NCBI GenBank assembly: GCA_029204225.1
Contig: CM055097.1
Span: forward strand, 40,066,820-40,130,819
Direction of reading: 5' to 3'
Source of the DNA: Diphasiastrum complanatum
Taxonomy: Eukaryota > Streptophyta > Lycopodiopsida > Lycopodiales > Lycopodiaceae
Length of the DNA: 64,000 bases
Shown: piece by piece, positions 23,040 to 35,496 of the stretch
How the letters are laid out: every line of letters starts with the position of its first letter
Position numbering within the stretch: the first letter of the stretch is position 1
Made by a program: the position numbers and the translations under genes
Notes under the pieces: generated by a model
Databases searched by the model: none
What the model was told of the DNA's origin: nothing
What the model saw: the letters and a program-made list of their open reading frames with translations, nothing else

Positions 23040-23815
23040 TGTTGGAGGGTTTGCAAATCCCAAGGCAACCCTAACCCTAGTTAATAAGTGAGAGCGATTT
23101 GGCACCTTGCATGTGTATGTTGATCACATAGTTATTTGATAATTAGAAAGTTAATTAAAGGACTTTAGGTCTTTTTACGGGACTTTTAATGTCGCGAGCC
23201 TAAATGTCAAGTTAGTGAATAAGTTGGGACTCTCACCAGAATTGGTTCAAATTCAAATTCAAATTGGTTCCCTCCAATTTTGAACGGGTTCCCACTCTTT
23301 TTTAAGTTTGAATAGTTATGGAGGTAGAAATGGCCAATAGGATTTTGAGGCCAAGGCCCTCCTCTCTACTATAAATAGGGGCAAACTCGAGTTTGATACA
23401 CATGTTCATATCCTCATTTCAATACAAGCAGGTTGGTTCTCTTATGGAATGGATGTGTAAATGTCCTTGCTCTCTATCTTTTACCTCCATCTCTCATACT
23501 TTTGTTGTATTTGTTGGATCTGATTATTATTGGGATTGCATGTTCTTATGCTTTTTTGAGAGAGAAAGAGTAAGCTATCTTCATTGTGGAATACACTGTT
23601 AATGGATGCGTAGGGTTAATGGTTGTAGTGTTAATGCTTAGGGTTAATGGATGTTAGAGTTAGATGTGGATCTTCCATTCATGCTGAAATCTGAGATATG
23701 CTATCGCTCTCATCGGAACAAACCTACGCATGACAACTAACTTCATCTCCTTGATGCTAGAATGCTTAGCTCTTGGGTTGAGGATAGGTTAGGAAAGAAA
23801 CCCACTACAATTTTT
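23040..23815 (+). repeat. Left arm of a 2-kb inverted repeat (LTR-like)
   Basis: It begins TGTTGGAGGG and runs to CCCACTACAATTTTT. It is the reverse complement, at roughly 90% by eye, of 24200-25017. It contains an inward-pointing TATA box (CTATAAATAGGGG near 23379), suggesting an LTR in plus orientation. Confidence 0.88.
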
Positions 23816-24199
23816 CCTTTTGTTTTTCGCGTATTGCTTTCTTTCCCGAAGCTCATGTAGAGGCACCTACGACTGGATCTATAATCTCGGCAGGAATTCT
23901 TTCAAAATTGAAAACCTGTGGTTTTTCAAGATTCAGCCATTTTTTTGGAAAAAAAAAGCCAAACAAATTTAGAAACAACAAATCTAGAAAGCAGAGTTGA
24001 GTGAGCTGCCTTTTTTAAATTTGTTTCTTTATGGCATTTTTCTTCGAAATTTATCCATAAATTTGGTTCTCATTCTTTGGCAGTTTCAAAATGTTGGGCC
24101 ATTCAAAAAGCACCAAATTTGATAACTCAAAAAGAGGAAGAAAAAGTAAAAGCATAATATTAAAGACGTAGTAACATATGCCCACTAAAAACTGAAAAT
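23816..24199. other. Spacer of inverted repeat
   Basis: 384 bp of AT-rich sequence without recognised coding. Confidence 0.6.
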
Positions 24200-25017
24200 A
24201 AAATTGTAGTGGGTTTCTTTCCTAGCCCATTCTCAACCCAAGATCTAAGCATTCTAACATCGAGGAGATGAAGTTAGTTGTCACGCATAGGTTCGTTCCC
24301 ATGAGAGCGATAGCATATCTCAGATTTCAGCATGAATGGAAAATCCACATCTAACTCTAACATCCATTAACCCTAAGCATTAACACTACAACCATTAACC
24401 CTGTGCATCCATTAACACTACATTCCACAATGAAGATAGCTTACTCTTTCTCTCTCTCCCTTTCTCTCTCACAAAAAGCATAAGAACATGCAATCCCAAT
24501 AATAATTAGATCCAACAATTAGCAAATACAGCAAAAGTATGAGAGATGGAGGAAAAAGATAGAGAGCAAGGACATTCACAAATCCATTCCATAAGAGAAC
24601 CAATCTGCTTGTATTGAAATGAGGATATGAACATGTGTAGCAAATTCGATTTTGCCCCTATTTATATTAGGAAGGAGGGCCTTGGCCTCAAAATCCTATT
24701 GGCCCATTTCTACCTCCCTAACTATTCAAACTTAAAAAAGAGTGAGAACCCATTCAAAATTGGAGGGAACCAATTTGAATTTGAATTTGAACCAATTTTG
24801 GTGAGAGTCCCAACTTTATTCACTAACTTGACATTTAGGCCCGCGACATTAAAAGTCCCGCAAAAAGGCCTAAAGTCCTTTTATTAACTTTCTAATTATC
24901 AAATAACTATGTGATCATCGGGTTGGACTTACACACGCAGAGTGCCAAATCCCCCTTACTTATTAACTAGGGTTAGGGTTGCCTTGGGATCCGAAAACCC
25001 TCCAACAGTATCTCCCA
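24200..25017 (-). repeat. Right arm of the 2-kb inverted repeat, likely 3' LTR
   Basis: It mirrors 23040-23815 and ends CCCTCCAACA. On the minus strand a purine-rich GGTGGGAGATAC precedes the TGTTGGAGGG start, as expected for a 3' LTR of a minus-strand element lying to the right. Confidence 0.85.
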
Positions 25018-25199
25018 CCAAAACTGGTGGCGGTTCCACGACACCTCGTGAGATTATTCACTTCGGGCTCTGGTTCTGTTCGCATCATACCTTGATGAGA
25101 TGGTACTACACCGTCTCCATGAATTCCAGGTGATTTGTATTAAAGTCGTGTTTGTGTAGAAAAAAACACTTATTGGCTCCGACAATCCAATTGGAAGCT

Positions 25200-26148
25200 A
25201 TTCAGGCCACAAATCTTGATTCCCAAGAACCTTCCAGCATGGCTGCACGATAATATAGTCTTGCGATCGGTAGCTGGTCTTGGACTTTATCTGACGCCAT
25301 GGGAAGATTTGGATTGAATGCCAAAGGTGGTAGGCAATCATTCCATCTCATAGCAGTGGATGCCAACTTGGACAAATCATTGGCAAAGATAGCGATTGCC
25401 GCATAGGTGGGTCTGGCGAGTTGCGGTACTCAGCACCATAAAATTGGAGGGCTCTGAGAAAATCCACGAATATTTGTCAATTATAAACTTGATGAATGAT
25501 GGGCCAATTTGGGGTGTGGATTGTGACTTGACCCACTGGTACACCCAAATCTTTTCATTTATTGCGATGTGACCTCGGCAAATAATAAGGATCGACTCAC
25601 AATTGGCTAGGGCTGGCAACATAGCTCGTAATAGAATCTGGAGCTTTCTCAAAAATGGTTGTGTGCCATGTTGGCTGCTCTCCCAATGCGGGTAGCCTAT
25701 CCAATTCCTTTCCGACCTCTATCTCAGAGGTTTTGAGCTTAATAACCCATCCACCCCTCGAGGACATATGCGGATGCTGGTGTAAATAATTTTGAATTTG
25801 GTCCTTGATGGTGACCGGTTTTTAAAATAACACTCTGGCCCCTGATGAAGATGGACCGGCTTCAGCAAACTGAGTGTCTATTGTTTGTGGTATATCAAGT
25901 GCTCCACCCTGGTCTATGCCTGCATCTAACCCCGTATCTATTCCTGTCTCTTCTTGGTGCTGAGGAAAGAATTGCGGCATGACTGGAACTGGGATTTGTG
26001 GCCCGACTTCATACCATAAAGTAGAAGTAGATGACTTCAAGCCAAGTAGGGCACAATTTCTATCGTGAGCATATCTTCCAACCTTCTTCTCACCGTAGTA
26101 GACTAGTAGAATTGCCCCTCTTTCTAATAAGAACATAAAAGCTTCCAA
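25200..26148 (-). pseudogene. Decayed homologue of ORF B
   Basis: In shifting frames the minus strand reads an acidic linker (GIDTGLDAGIDQGGALDIP, about 25900), then VDPYYLPRSHRNK, TPNWPIIHQVYN and LPIARLYYRAAMLEGSW. These align in order with VDPFYMPLKRRN, VNWPVIPGII and MARLYYRAAFM of ORF B at 11575-12647. Stops and frameshifts are frequent, so this copy is dead. It lies inside a minus-strand LTR element whose 5' LTR is at 26703-27165. Its function is unknown, but the shared motifs show that it is the same family. Confidence 0.65.
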
Positions 26149-26690
26149 ATGATCTGATCAAGAGTGAATTTCAGCAACCTAATATACTTCCAAAATCACT
26201 TGTAAAAGATCTAAATGGAACTTAATGAGGATGCAACAAAATCTACTATCCAATCACAAACAAAAATTGATGAAAAATTGATCTAATTTGATGCATAGGT
26301 CAAGCAATGGTTGGACTGAACCTAAATCACTTTAGGAGGTGTCCTTTACACCTTAGAACAGCCTTGAAGAGTCCCCAAATCTCTGATCTTCCCTCTCCTT
26401 GAATGCTAGAAAGCCTCCTATATGAAATCACCTCCAAAACTTGCTTAGAAATCAATGCTTGGAGCAAGCAAAAGTTGCTATCTTGGTAATGTGACTTGAA
26501 TTCAACTTTGCCTCTGGTTTTAGACACCGAAACACCTGCAAATGAAGTCACATAACACCAATCTCCAATGGAATTGACTCACTTTGAGTTCTAGAATCCA
26601 GATGCTAAGATCCAATCTACACAAGTTTTAGATAAAAAATTGTGATCAAATTGAATGATAAACAAGGATTTAGCTCATTTCAGCCTTTAG
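26149..26690. other. Untranslated leader of minus-strand LTR element
   Basis: Between the primer-binding-like site and the ORF B relic. No coding is recognised. Confidence 0.45.
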
Positions 26691-26702
26691 GCTCTGATGC
26701 CA
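26691..26702 (-). other. Primer-binding-like site
   Basis: The minus strand reads TGGCATCAGAGC, one mismatch from the initiator-Met site, immediately next to the LTR end TTTTAACA. Confidence 0.75.
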
Positions 26703-27165
26703 TGTTAAAATTATAGCAAATAAGGATCCTAAAACACTTGAAATGATGAGGGAAACAAGAGATTATGATCTCATAAGATTAGCACAACTTGGACCATCAA
26801 AATCCATCAAGAATCTATGCTTGAACCTCACTAAATGGCCCAAATCCTTGAAGAAGCCTTCACACGTGTGAAAGTACGGCCTCCCACAGTCTGAGTACTG
26901 TACACCAGACCTACATTCAATCCTATAATCATTAGGAATCACAAAAACTCAAACAATTATGAACATAGAGAGCAATTGTACCAATATGAGAGAAAAATCA
27001 TGAAATTGCTTGATTGATTTTGTTGAGATATCATCACCTATATATACATGATCCATCACGGTTTTGGGAAGGTATGAGTAGCCCTAAACCTATCCCTAAT
27101 GCTAGTTTTGGTGGATCTTTCATCCCTACCAAGTTAGGGTTGGAATCTTGGAGATCCCCTCAACA
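26703..27165 (-). repeat. 5' LTR of minus-strand retrotransposon
   Basis: 463 bp. It runs TGTTAAAATT to CCCCTCAACA on the plus strand, with a primer-binding-like site abutting it and a minus-strand TATATATAGG promoter element near 27040. It is not homologous to the LTR-like arm at 24200-25017, so the region is chimeric or doubly nested. Confidence 0.7.
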
Positions 27166-27329
27166 ATGCAAAAATTACCAGAAATAGCTCCTACTTTTTC
27201 TCTCTTGTATCAAAGCATGATTTGGACTCATTCCAAAGGTTCTATCACTTAGGTCTACTTGAGAACATCCTTATGAATGGAATCCTATGCTATTTGGCAT
27301 GTGTGACAAGACACATCATGACCATCTAA

Positions 27330-27933
27330 CTATTTACAAGTCATATGACCAAAAACTAGTCAAGCTAGAATTGTGAATTTTTAACAAAAGATATGATGGA
27401 TTTTCTCTTATTTGAGCCATCATGCATTGATAGTGCGCCAAGCTTACCTCTCTGTTGAGAATCTTACTCCTTACATAGTGATATCGAATCTCAATGTGCT
27501 TACTCCTAGAGTGAAATCTAGGGTTGGCCGATAAGGCAATGGCACTATGACTATCACACATATGCTTGCTCTTCTTTGAGTGCAAGCACTTCCTTCACAA
27601 CCAAATCCAAAAATTCTCGTATACTCTTTGTGAAATTTTCAAACACATTTTGAGTTATCCTTTTTTGAAATGTTGTGCCTTTGTACCAAGCAATTCCAAC
27701 GTAAACAATTATAGGAGTGTACTAATTCAGACTAATGTCTGACAGTAGATTTCTCAACCAGTTTGCTTCTTTAATAGCTTGAGAAACAGTAATGTATTTT
27801 ACTTCTGTAGAGGAAAGAGCAACAAAGGTTTGCTTACGACTGTTTCAAGAAATAGGACTGCTGTTGAAGAAGAATGTAAATCAAGATGTGGATTTACAAG
27901 TATCTACATCTCCTTCCCAACTTGCATCTGAAT

Positions 27934-27934
<1 letters not shown>
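27330..27934 (-). pseudogene. Copia RNase H fragment
   Basis: The minus strand reads CDSDASWEGDVDT, SSPISWNSRKQTFVALSS-like residues with a stop at the tryptophan, AIKEANWLRNLLSDI, a frame change, then SAIALSANPRFHSRSKHIE and YHYVRSKILNREVSL. This is the end of a Ty1/Copia pol. At its upstream end it passes straight into the ACATAC microsatellite. Confidence 0.88.
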
Positions 27935-28930
<996 letters not shown>

Positions 28931-29117
28931 TACCCATGTCGTAAGCCACGTAGAACTACCATAGGCTTGTGTAGCAAGCCACATAGGCATGTCATAGATC
29001 TACTATTTGCCAATCTTGTCATAGGCTACCACGCGGAAAGCCACGTAGGTCTACCACGTGGCAAGTCTTGCAAGCTTAGGGTTTGCCATGTGGCAAACCA
29101 CGTAGGTCTAACATAGG
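28931..29117. repeat. Degenerate CCACGTAGG / GGCAAGCCA repeats (left part)
   Basis: Short motifs CCACGTAGG, ATAGGCTTGTG and GGCAAGCCAC recur here and again at 31868-32095. The two parts were contiguous before the LTR element at 29118-31867 inserted. Confidence 0.7.
29113..29117. other. Target-site duplication, left copy (ATAGG)
   Basis: ATAGG precedes the LTR start and recurs at 31868-31872. Confidence 0.8.
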
Positions 29118-30046
29118 TGTGAAAAATCCAACAACTTCACACGTGTGGGAAACCACAACAAATGTGTGAATGATCTTGGCCATGCTTTATGGTGGCACAC
29201 AGATCACCTGTAGAGCAATCCTGCAATCTACCAACAGATCTGAGGCTAGAGCGCAATCTAGAATGCTACAGATCAAAGCAAAACTAATTTCTCACAAATA
29301 GAGAGAATACATAACCAAAAATAATGTATGAAGAAGACACCAATCTCGAGTTAGAGAGAGAATATCAAAACATGCAAAATAGCATGAGATCCAATTTTGA
29401 CATTATGACATTACCAAAGCTTGATTCATCATTAGATATGAATGAGAATGATATGTACATATATAGGAGAGCCAAAATTTGTGGTACTCCTTGCATTCAA
29501 TGCATTCCCTACACCTAATCAAGTGTAAACTCTTACCATAATGACACCTAACAGCTTGCATGCTGAAATTGCACCTAGCTCCTACCTACTTTGTTCAAAT
29601 GTCAATTCCTCAACTATGAACCTACAAAACTACATGCATGTGTCAAATAGTGTTTGCATGTCTTGCATGTGACTTTCCTAGATGACTTGGACATGTGTAG
29701 AATATGTATACTAACTTGCATGTTGCATGCAATGATTGCATGTTGCATGCATGCACACTAACTGATTTTGTATGTCATCTAATTTTATGCATGTCATCAA
29801 ATCTAGATCTACCTAACTCAAACTGGCCCTAATCTACAAGGTCATGTGCTCAATTCCCATACCTTTGATATATACAATGGAACAAAGTGAATATAGATCA
29901 AATATGACCATCTAGACATTGTGCATGTCATGTAGCTCGAGTTTGTACATCCTAGAGAATAATATTTACAACTTGTAAATGCACAAGCAAGATGATTTTC
30001 CTCATCAACCCCTATAGACAAGTTGAATGGCTTATTATTCTTCACA
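29118..30046 (-). repeat. 3' LTR of the 2.75-kb element
   Basis: Its ends are TGTGAA and TTCACA. A minus-strand TATATATG-type box lies near 29457. The last 540 bp match 31347-31867 closely. Confidence 0.8.
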
Positions 30047-30209
30047 CTCCTCCTAAAAAGTTATCAACTTGGCTTGATCACTTGAACTTGAAAATCCTCC
30101 AAGGTTGGTCGAATTATTGATGAAGAAGCTTTTTGTGTGTGGATTCTTTGCTTTGAATTTGAATTGAAGATGAACAAAGAATCCATCATAGCAACTCCCT
30201 TACCATAAC

Positions 30210-31346
30210 TATGATAAGATCTCTTTGATAAAAATCTTTTCCAAATGCCTTTGAAAAATATTCCACCAATTTGCTACTATGGCAATGTGCCTCCTGCATG
30301 CTTGATGTCGATCATGGGTTTGCAAAGTCCACATAGATGAAGTTGGCTGAACCAAAATCTGAAAAATCCGAGGCCTCCAAGCCTCATAATGACCACAAAG
30401 ATCAAATAGATCAAGTTTATACTTTGAGCAATATTCAAGATTAAGCATACTAGCTTTACTAGTCCAATCACTATGAACTCTACCCAAAATGGATCTAATT
30501 TTGAAACCATACTCTAACTTGATCAAATTGAGGCTAAATACTTTCTTAAGGATTGGATGTTTCACTTACTCTCAAAAGAAGCTCACAATATGCCTCAAAA
30601 CATGAAAAAACTCCTTTTTTCAAACTATGAGTACTAAACTCATACTTGCTCTTACTCAATTTAAGAGCATACAAATGATCGTACAATATCTTGCTTTCTA
30701 GATGTTTTGGAAACATAATCAAGTCACAAATGACAAGAATGAATTCCAAATTAAAGACTTCATTCAAAACTAGAATAGTCTTACTTGATCTTTGAGATAA
30801 GCAAATCTGAACTAAGCAAGATACATCATCAATCAAAGAAAGAGAACCATAGGTGAGTAGAATAGAATGAATACCACCTTCACTTATAGTTTCTTTTCCA
30901 TAAAATAAGATCAACAAGGACTCGGCCTTGTTCAATAAAGAAGACCTTCTTGGACATGCATGTTGAGGATACTCCTCCTCAAAAATCGACCCCATCACAA
31001 CTTGATTACTCACAATAGCAATGACTTGTGATGTACTTAGAGACACTGTGCTCTCGGCCTCTTCCAAGATAAAAAATAGATCTTCAAAATCAAGAAAATC
31101 AATAACATCTCCATGCTCAAACACCTTCGAGATAGAGAGTGTAAAGGCTATGTAGCCTTCCTTGGTGGATAAGCATCCAACCATGACCCATAGGCTTGGA
31201 TCTCCATCCTTCTTTCCTTCCAAGAAACCACGTGCAAAGCAATAACCTTCAAGAACACTAAGATACACAACATTAGGCTTATAACTGAACAAGACTCCAT
31301 ATAGTGCACTCCTTCCATTAGCTCCATAACTCCATAAAGTTTTGCA
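30210..31346 (-). CDS. Orphan ORF region inside the 2.75-kb LTR element
   Basis: A minus-strand frame open from about 31439 to 30546 gives up to 297 residues; its first codon is TTG inside the LTR, so the true start is uncertain. The protein contains YGVLFSYKPNVVYLSVLEGY, an acidic-hydrophobic DVIDFLDFEDLFFILEEAES stretch and LKLSKSKYEFSTHSLKKG. A further frame continues at 30565-30209 (MKHPILKKVFSLNLIKLEYG). No known domain is recognised and no pol motif is present. It may be a decayed accessory ORF, or gag-pol remnants too diverged to name. Confidence 0.4.
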
Positions 31347-31867
31347 TGATTCCCTACACCTCATCAAGTGTAAACTCTTACCATAATGACACCTAACAAC
31401 TTGCATGCTGAAATTGCACCTCCTACCTACTTTGTTCAAATGTCAATTTCTCAACTATGAACCTACAAAACTACATGCATGTGTCAAATAGTGTTTGCTT
31501 GTCTTGCACGTGACTTCCCTAGATGACTTGGACATGTGTAGTACATGTATACTAACTTGCATGTTGCATGCATGCACACTAACTGATTTTGCATGTCATC
31601 TAGTTTTATGCATGTCATCAAATCTAGATCTACCTAACTCACACTGGCCCTAATCTACAAGGTCATGTGCTCAATTCACATACCTTTGATATATACAATG
31701 TAACAAAGTGAATATAGATCAAGTATGACCATCTAGACATTGTGCATGTCATGTAGCTCGAGTTTGTACATGCTAGAGAATAATATTTACAACTTGTAAA
31801 TGCACAAGCAAGATGATTTTCCTCATCAACCCCTATAGACAAGTTGAATGGCTTTTTATTCTTCACA
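31347..31867 (-). repeat. Truncated 5' LTR of the 2.75-kb element
   Basis: Direct repeat of about 29503-30046 with small indels; ends ATTCTTCACA. Confidence 0.85.
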
Positions 31868-32095
31868 ATAGGCTTGTGTGGCAAGCCAACCAGGCTTTGC
31901 CACGTAGGCATGAGTGGACCTAGAGAGAGAAAGATATGGGGCTCAAAAACTGCCATGTGGCAAGCCACATAGGCCTACCATAAGCTTGAGTGGCAAGCCA
32001 ACTAAGAGGTGTTACAGTCTGTCACATAGGCTTGATATAGGTTGTGTGGCAAGCCAACTAAGCTATGCACCACGTAGGTTTGCCATGCAGGCTTG
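31868..32095. repeat. Degenerate CCACGTAGG / GGCAAGCCA repeats (right part)
   Basis: This continues the family seen at 28931-29117: TGTGGCAAGCCA, CCACGTAGG and TAGGCTTGA recur every 30-50 bp. No coding. Confidence 0.7.
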
Positions 32096-32104
32096 AGTGC
32101 AATT

Positions 32105-33864
32105 AGTCGACGCGATGGACCACAACAACATCACTATCATGCCAACCTTCACCACCAATCTATGTGGAGGACATCCACTCGGTTGCAAGCTGTTCAAAAA
32201 CTCTACTGGGTACACATCAGAGTCATCGCGCTCAACCATGCTATCAGCACTTATGTACCATGGGAGCCTCGTCCCAAATAATGAGTCGACATGCCATCGA
32301 AAGCTTACCTAATGGAGACTGTTTCGAGATGTTGCATGTTGAGATTTCATTCAATTCCGTCGGAGAAATCCTAAATCTAGAGTGTGCGGTCCTACCACCT
32401 TTCATTAACAATGCAGCAATCCTTGATGATGCAACTGCCAATGCTATCCAACCTTGTGCACACACGTACGACAACATGACACTATAGAAAAATGTCTTAC
32501 CCGTACCACCCGGGCTATCCACAAAAAACACTCCACCCACTCTCCGCACAACATGCTCTCATACTACACGGTCGAAAATCACACGTTGATCCATGTTCAA
32601 TCTCTCGATGTCAGCCTCTACCTCTAAAACGGTCTCATCGAGAAATATCTCATCGCAAAACAATGGAGATGAACCAAAATCGACATCGGGGACCCTAAAC
32701 CCAAAATTCACCAATGACTTTCCAGTTGTCTGCATGTGCGACTCCACATCAAAAACAGCTCTGTCTACTAAAACCTGACTCACAGAAATGGTCTCGCACA
32801 TTATTGGTTGTCCCAACTCATGCGCATAATCCTCAACTAAATATAGCTCTATGCTCCTCTAGAGCTCCAACGGGTCGGAAGGGGCACATGTCAAAAGAAG
32901 CACAACGAACATGAGACAAGGCTGCGCGGAGTGCCCCATGACACCGTTTTGCACAAGCAATCACTCCACTCATTCACGTCATTTATTAGAAGCCTGTGTT
33001 TGCAAGCATCTTTGGACGACCGAAACAACTCACCATCAACTGTGCGCACGTCCTCAAAGCTGGTTGGACCTTTGACATGGGCCAAAAGAACTTGCATATA
33101 GAACCTCTCCCCTTCGGAGGGGTGTACAAAATACATGTGACCAATGGAAGGGGTCGTCTGCATGTTGATTCGATGGATCTACCTACACGTTCTCCTATTG
33201 TACCAATACTGCCTCGACAAGTCCTTGTACAACAACTTTCGAGCCATAGACCATGCATCATAGATCTCATCACTATCTCATATAACTCCGGATCATCCTC
33301 CTTCACAGGAATCTCTGCACACACAATCCGATCGTAATCCCAACGGTGATGGATTTGCTCTGCTCCTCCAATATAATCAATAGGTGGGCGTGAGACAATC
33401 CTCTTTTCTAGTTCCACGACATGTAGCCTCCCTATAATGCGCCCAAAAATACCATCGTTTTTCAGTAGGTCGATCAAATGCTGAAGCTTCATGCTAAAAA
33501 CCCTCGATACCAAATCAGGCCTATCTGCAGCTCTCTGTTGGAATCGCAACTCTCTCCTCACCTCCAACCAATTTGGATTCGTCGTCATCATGATAAACAA
33601 ATCGGGAGAATCCAACTCCCTAAAGACGGCCATAGCATCCTGGTATTGCTGATGCATATGATGTGGTGAACTGATGTATGAAGATGGAAGCACTACTCGC
33701 GTTTCTATGTCGCTAGAGGAATGAGCTCCCACAACATCAACAATACCACTACAAATTTCTCTATGGAAACTCTGCTGATTATTGTAGTAGTAGTTCATGT
33801 TATTTTGCACCATCTTTGCCATCATGTCACACGCGTACTCTTGAACTACCCACACCACTGACAC
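32105..33864 (-). pseudogene. Helitron RepHel transposase (degenerate)
   Basis: The Rep part comes first on the minus strand (33864-32900): RVVLPSSYISSPHHMHQQYQDAM, LFIMMTTNPNW, and, after a frameshift near 33395, a GLSHAHL block that carries the HUH motif, then CAEIPVKEDDPELYE and GPTSFEDVRTV. The Pif1-type helicase part follows (32816-32110): DQRVIFDRVV, Walker A DSPGGTGKTFF, Walker B RLIIWDEAP, then EFLNSLQPSGCPPHRLVVKVG. The middle helicase motifs between WDEAP and EFLNSL are deleted, and there are at least two frameshifts. RepHel would drive rolling-circle transposition; this copy cannot. Confidence 0.92.
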
Positions 33865-33869
33865 TAACA

Positions 33870-35480
33870 GTCAACATGTGCTCGACACTTTGCAAGTTTG
33901 AGACCAAACTTGCGGTCGAACATGTCGCCTCATCAACGACATGAACTACAAGTGCAAGCGACAACGCCCTATGACTGCTTGTCGCTTCCTATATGCAACC
34001 TCCTCCTTGTAGATTGGCTCTCACCCTCCAAAGTGATGTATGAAGGGTTGCTCCGCACACACTTGGGAGTGTCCATGTCATGGAATCACTCCCTCAAATG
34101 CAAAACACCTGCAAAAATTGGAACAAAAACCATCAGGTTTTTATATCAAACATTGGGAAACAACAAAATACATGAAAACTAATTTAATTAGACTATAAAC
34201 TTGTAATTAGAGAGTGAGAGACAGATTAATGGTTTGGGGGTAAAGTTTACATATATGCAGATTAAGGTTTAGGAATGAAGGGGTGCAATTTTAGGCCCTG
34301 TCATACACATAGTCTTCAAGCATTCAATAGCATCAAATCATTACAATAACAAATTATCAAACCTATGTACTAAGTCATTCAATAGCAAATTATCATTCAA
34401 TAGTCATTCAATTATAACAATAACAAATTGTTGACTTGCAACATGAATGCCATAGTAGAATTAATGTCTATTTTCCAATTATATTTATAAGTGTTGCTCT
34501 ATCCATTACTTAGCCATGACATTTTCTCTTAAGATTGATTTTGGTTTTGGAAGGACCAATTAGATTAAGTGTCCCATTTCTCCATGCATAGTTCATGTAG
34601 TATTTTTGAGGTCGCTACTACTATCTTTTTCATATGAGACAATTAACATGGCATCAGCTTAGGGACATTTGAATTTGCCAACAACTTAGGCTGAGTTTTA
34701 TAAAACATTGGTTTAACAAAAATCTCATACAAAATCCTAGACGATCTTGCAGTTTTCAGCGTCCTATTGATAGTCACAGGCAAAAAATTTGCAACAATAT
34801 CGTTGTTGTAAACAATGTGTAGAATTCGACGCTCTACAGTACGTGTCGGATAATGATGTGAATTGCAGAGCGGTTGGATGTCTGAAAGGAGGAGTGTTGT
34901 AGACGGTGGACAGTTGGCTGTTCAGAGCTTCAAGCCAAGCATTCCTTCCCTGGAATCACCTGCATAAACAAGTTGAAGTTGGAAGGCTGCTTGTGGAAAT
35001 CCTTGAGATTGGAAGAGCGTTTGCTTCCATTCTTCCTTAGTGATTCAGCTCTTTAGGGATGCTGATAGGAGCTCTTTAGGGATGCTGATAGGCGCTGAAA
35101 GGTACGATCCAAGTGATCGAGGTGTGGCAGCTAACCTACCCGACTAGGGCAGCGTGAGGATCAGAGAACTGCATTGGGTATGACTGTGGCGGCTGAGGAG
35201 GCTGTAGGTTGAGCCCCAACCCTTTCTTGGTTTGCTTTGGAAAACCCTTTTAGGGTTTGCATAACCTTGAAGTTGCTATACCTTTGGCATGTTGAGCTTC
35301 CCTTTCGAATGTGAGGTGACTAGTGGTCTACAATTTTGTGAGGTGACTAGTGGTCTGCAATTTTGTGAATTGCATGATGCTTGCTACATGCCGGTTGACC
35401 AGAGTTAGTAAGTTTTGACATTTTGTAACTTAAGTTGATTTGTAAAGGGAATTTTTAAGGAGTTCCTTTAATCAACCTGG
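33870..35480. other. Non-coding stretch with local tandem duplications
   Basis: No gene recognised. GCTCTTTAGGGATGCTGATA is tandemly repeated near 35049-35092, and GAGGTGACTAGTGGTCT near 35310-35362. Confidence 0.55.
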
Positions 35481-35496
35481 TGAATTTAAGTTACTA

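Larger units (their letters stand above)
29118..31867 (-). mobile_element. 2.75-kb LTR element with orphan ORF
   Basis: It begins TGTGAAAAATCC and ends ATTCTTCACA, with ATAGG target duplications on both sides. The left copy (29118-30046, 929 bp) is a full LTR with a purine tract AGGAGGAG just outside it on the minus strand (30047-30060). The right LTR is truncated (31347-31867) and lacks its inner about 400 bp together with the primer-binding site. The interior shows no RT, integrase or gag. Confidence 0.8.

Noticed and set aside
29842-30045. Small ORF beginning MKNNKPFNLSIGVDEENHLACAF, repeated at 31663-31968
   Set aside because: It lies wholly within the LTRs of the 29118-31867 element, so the repetition reflects the LTR duplication, not a gene family.
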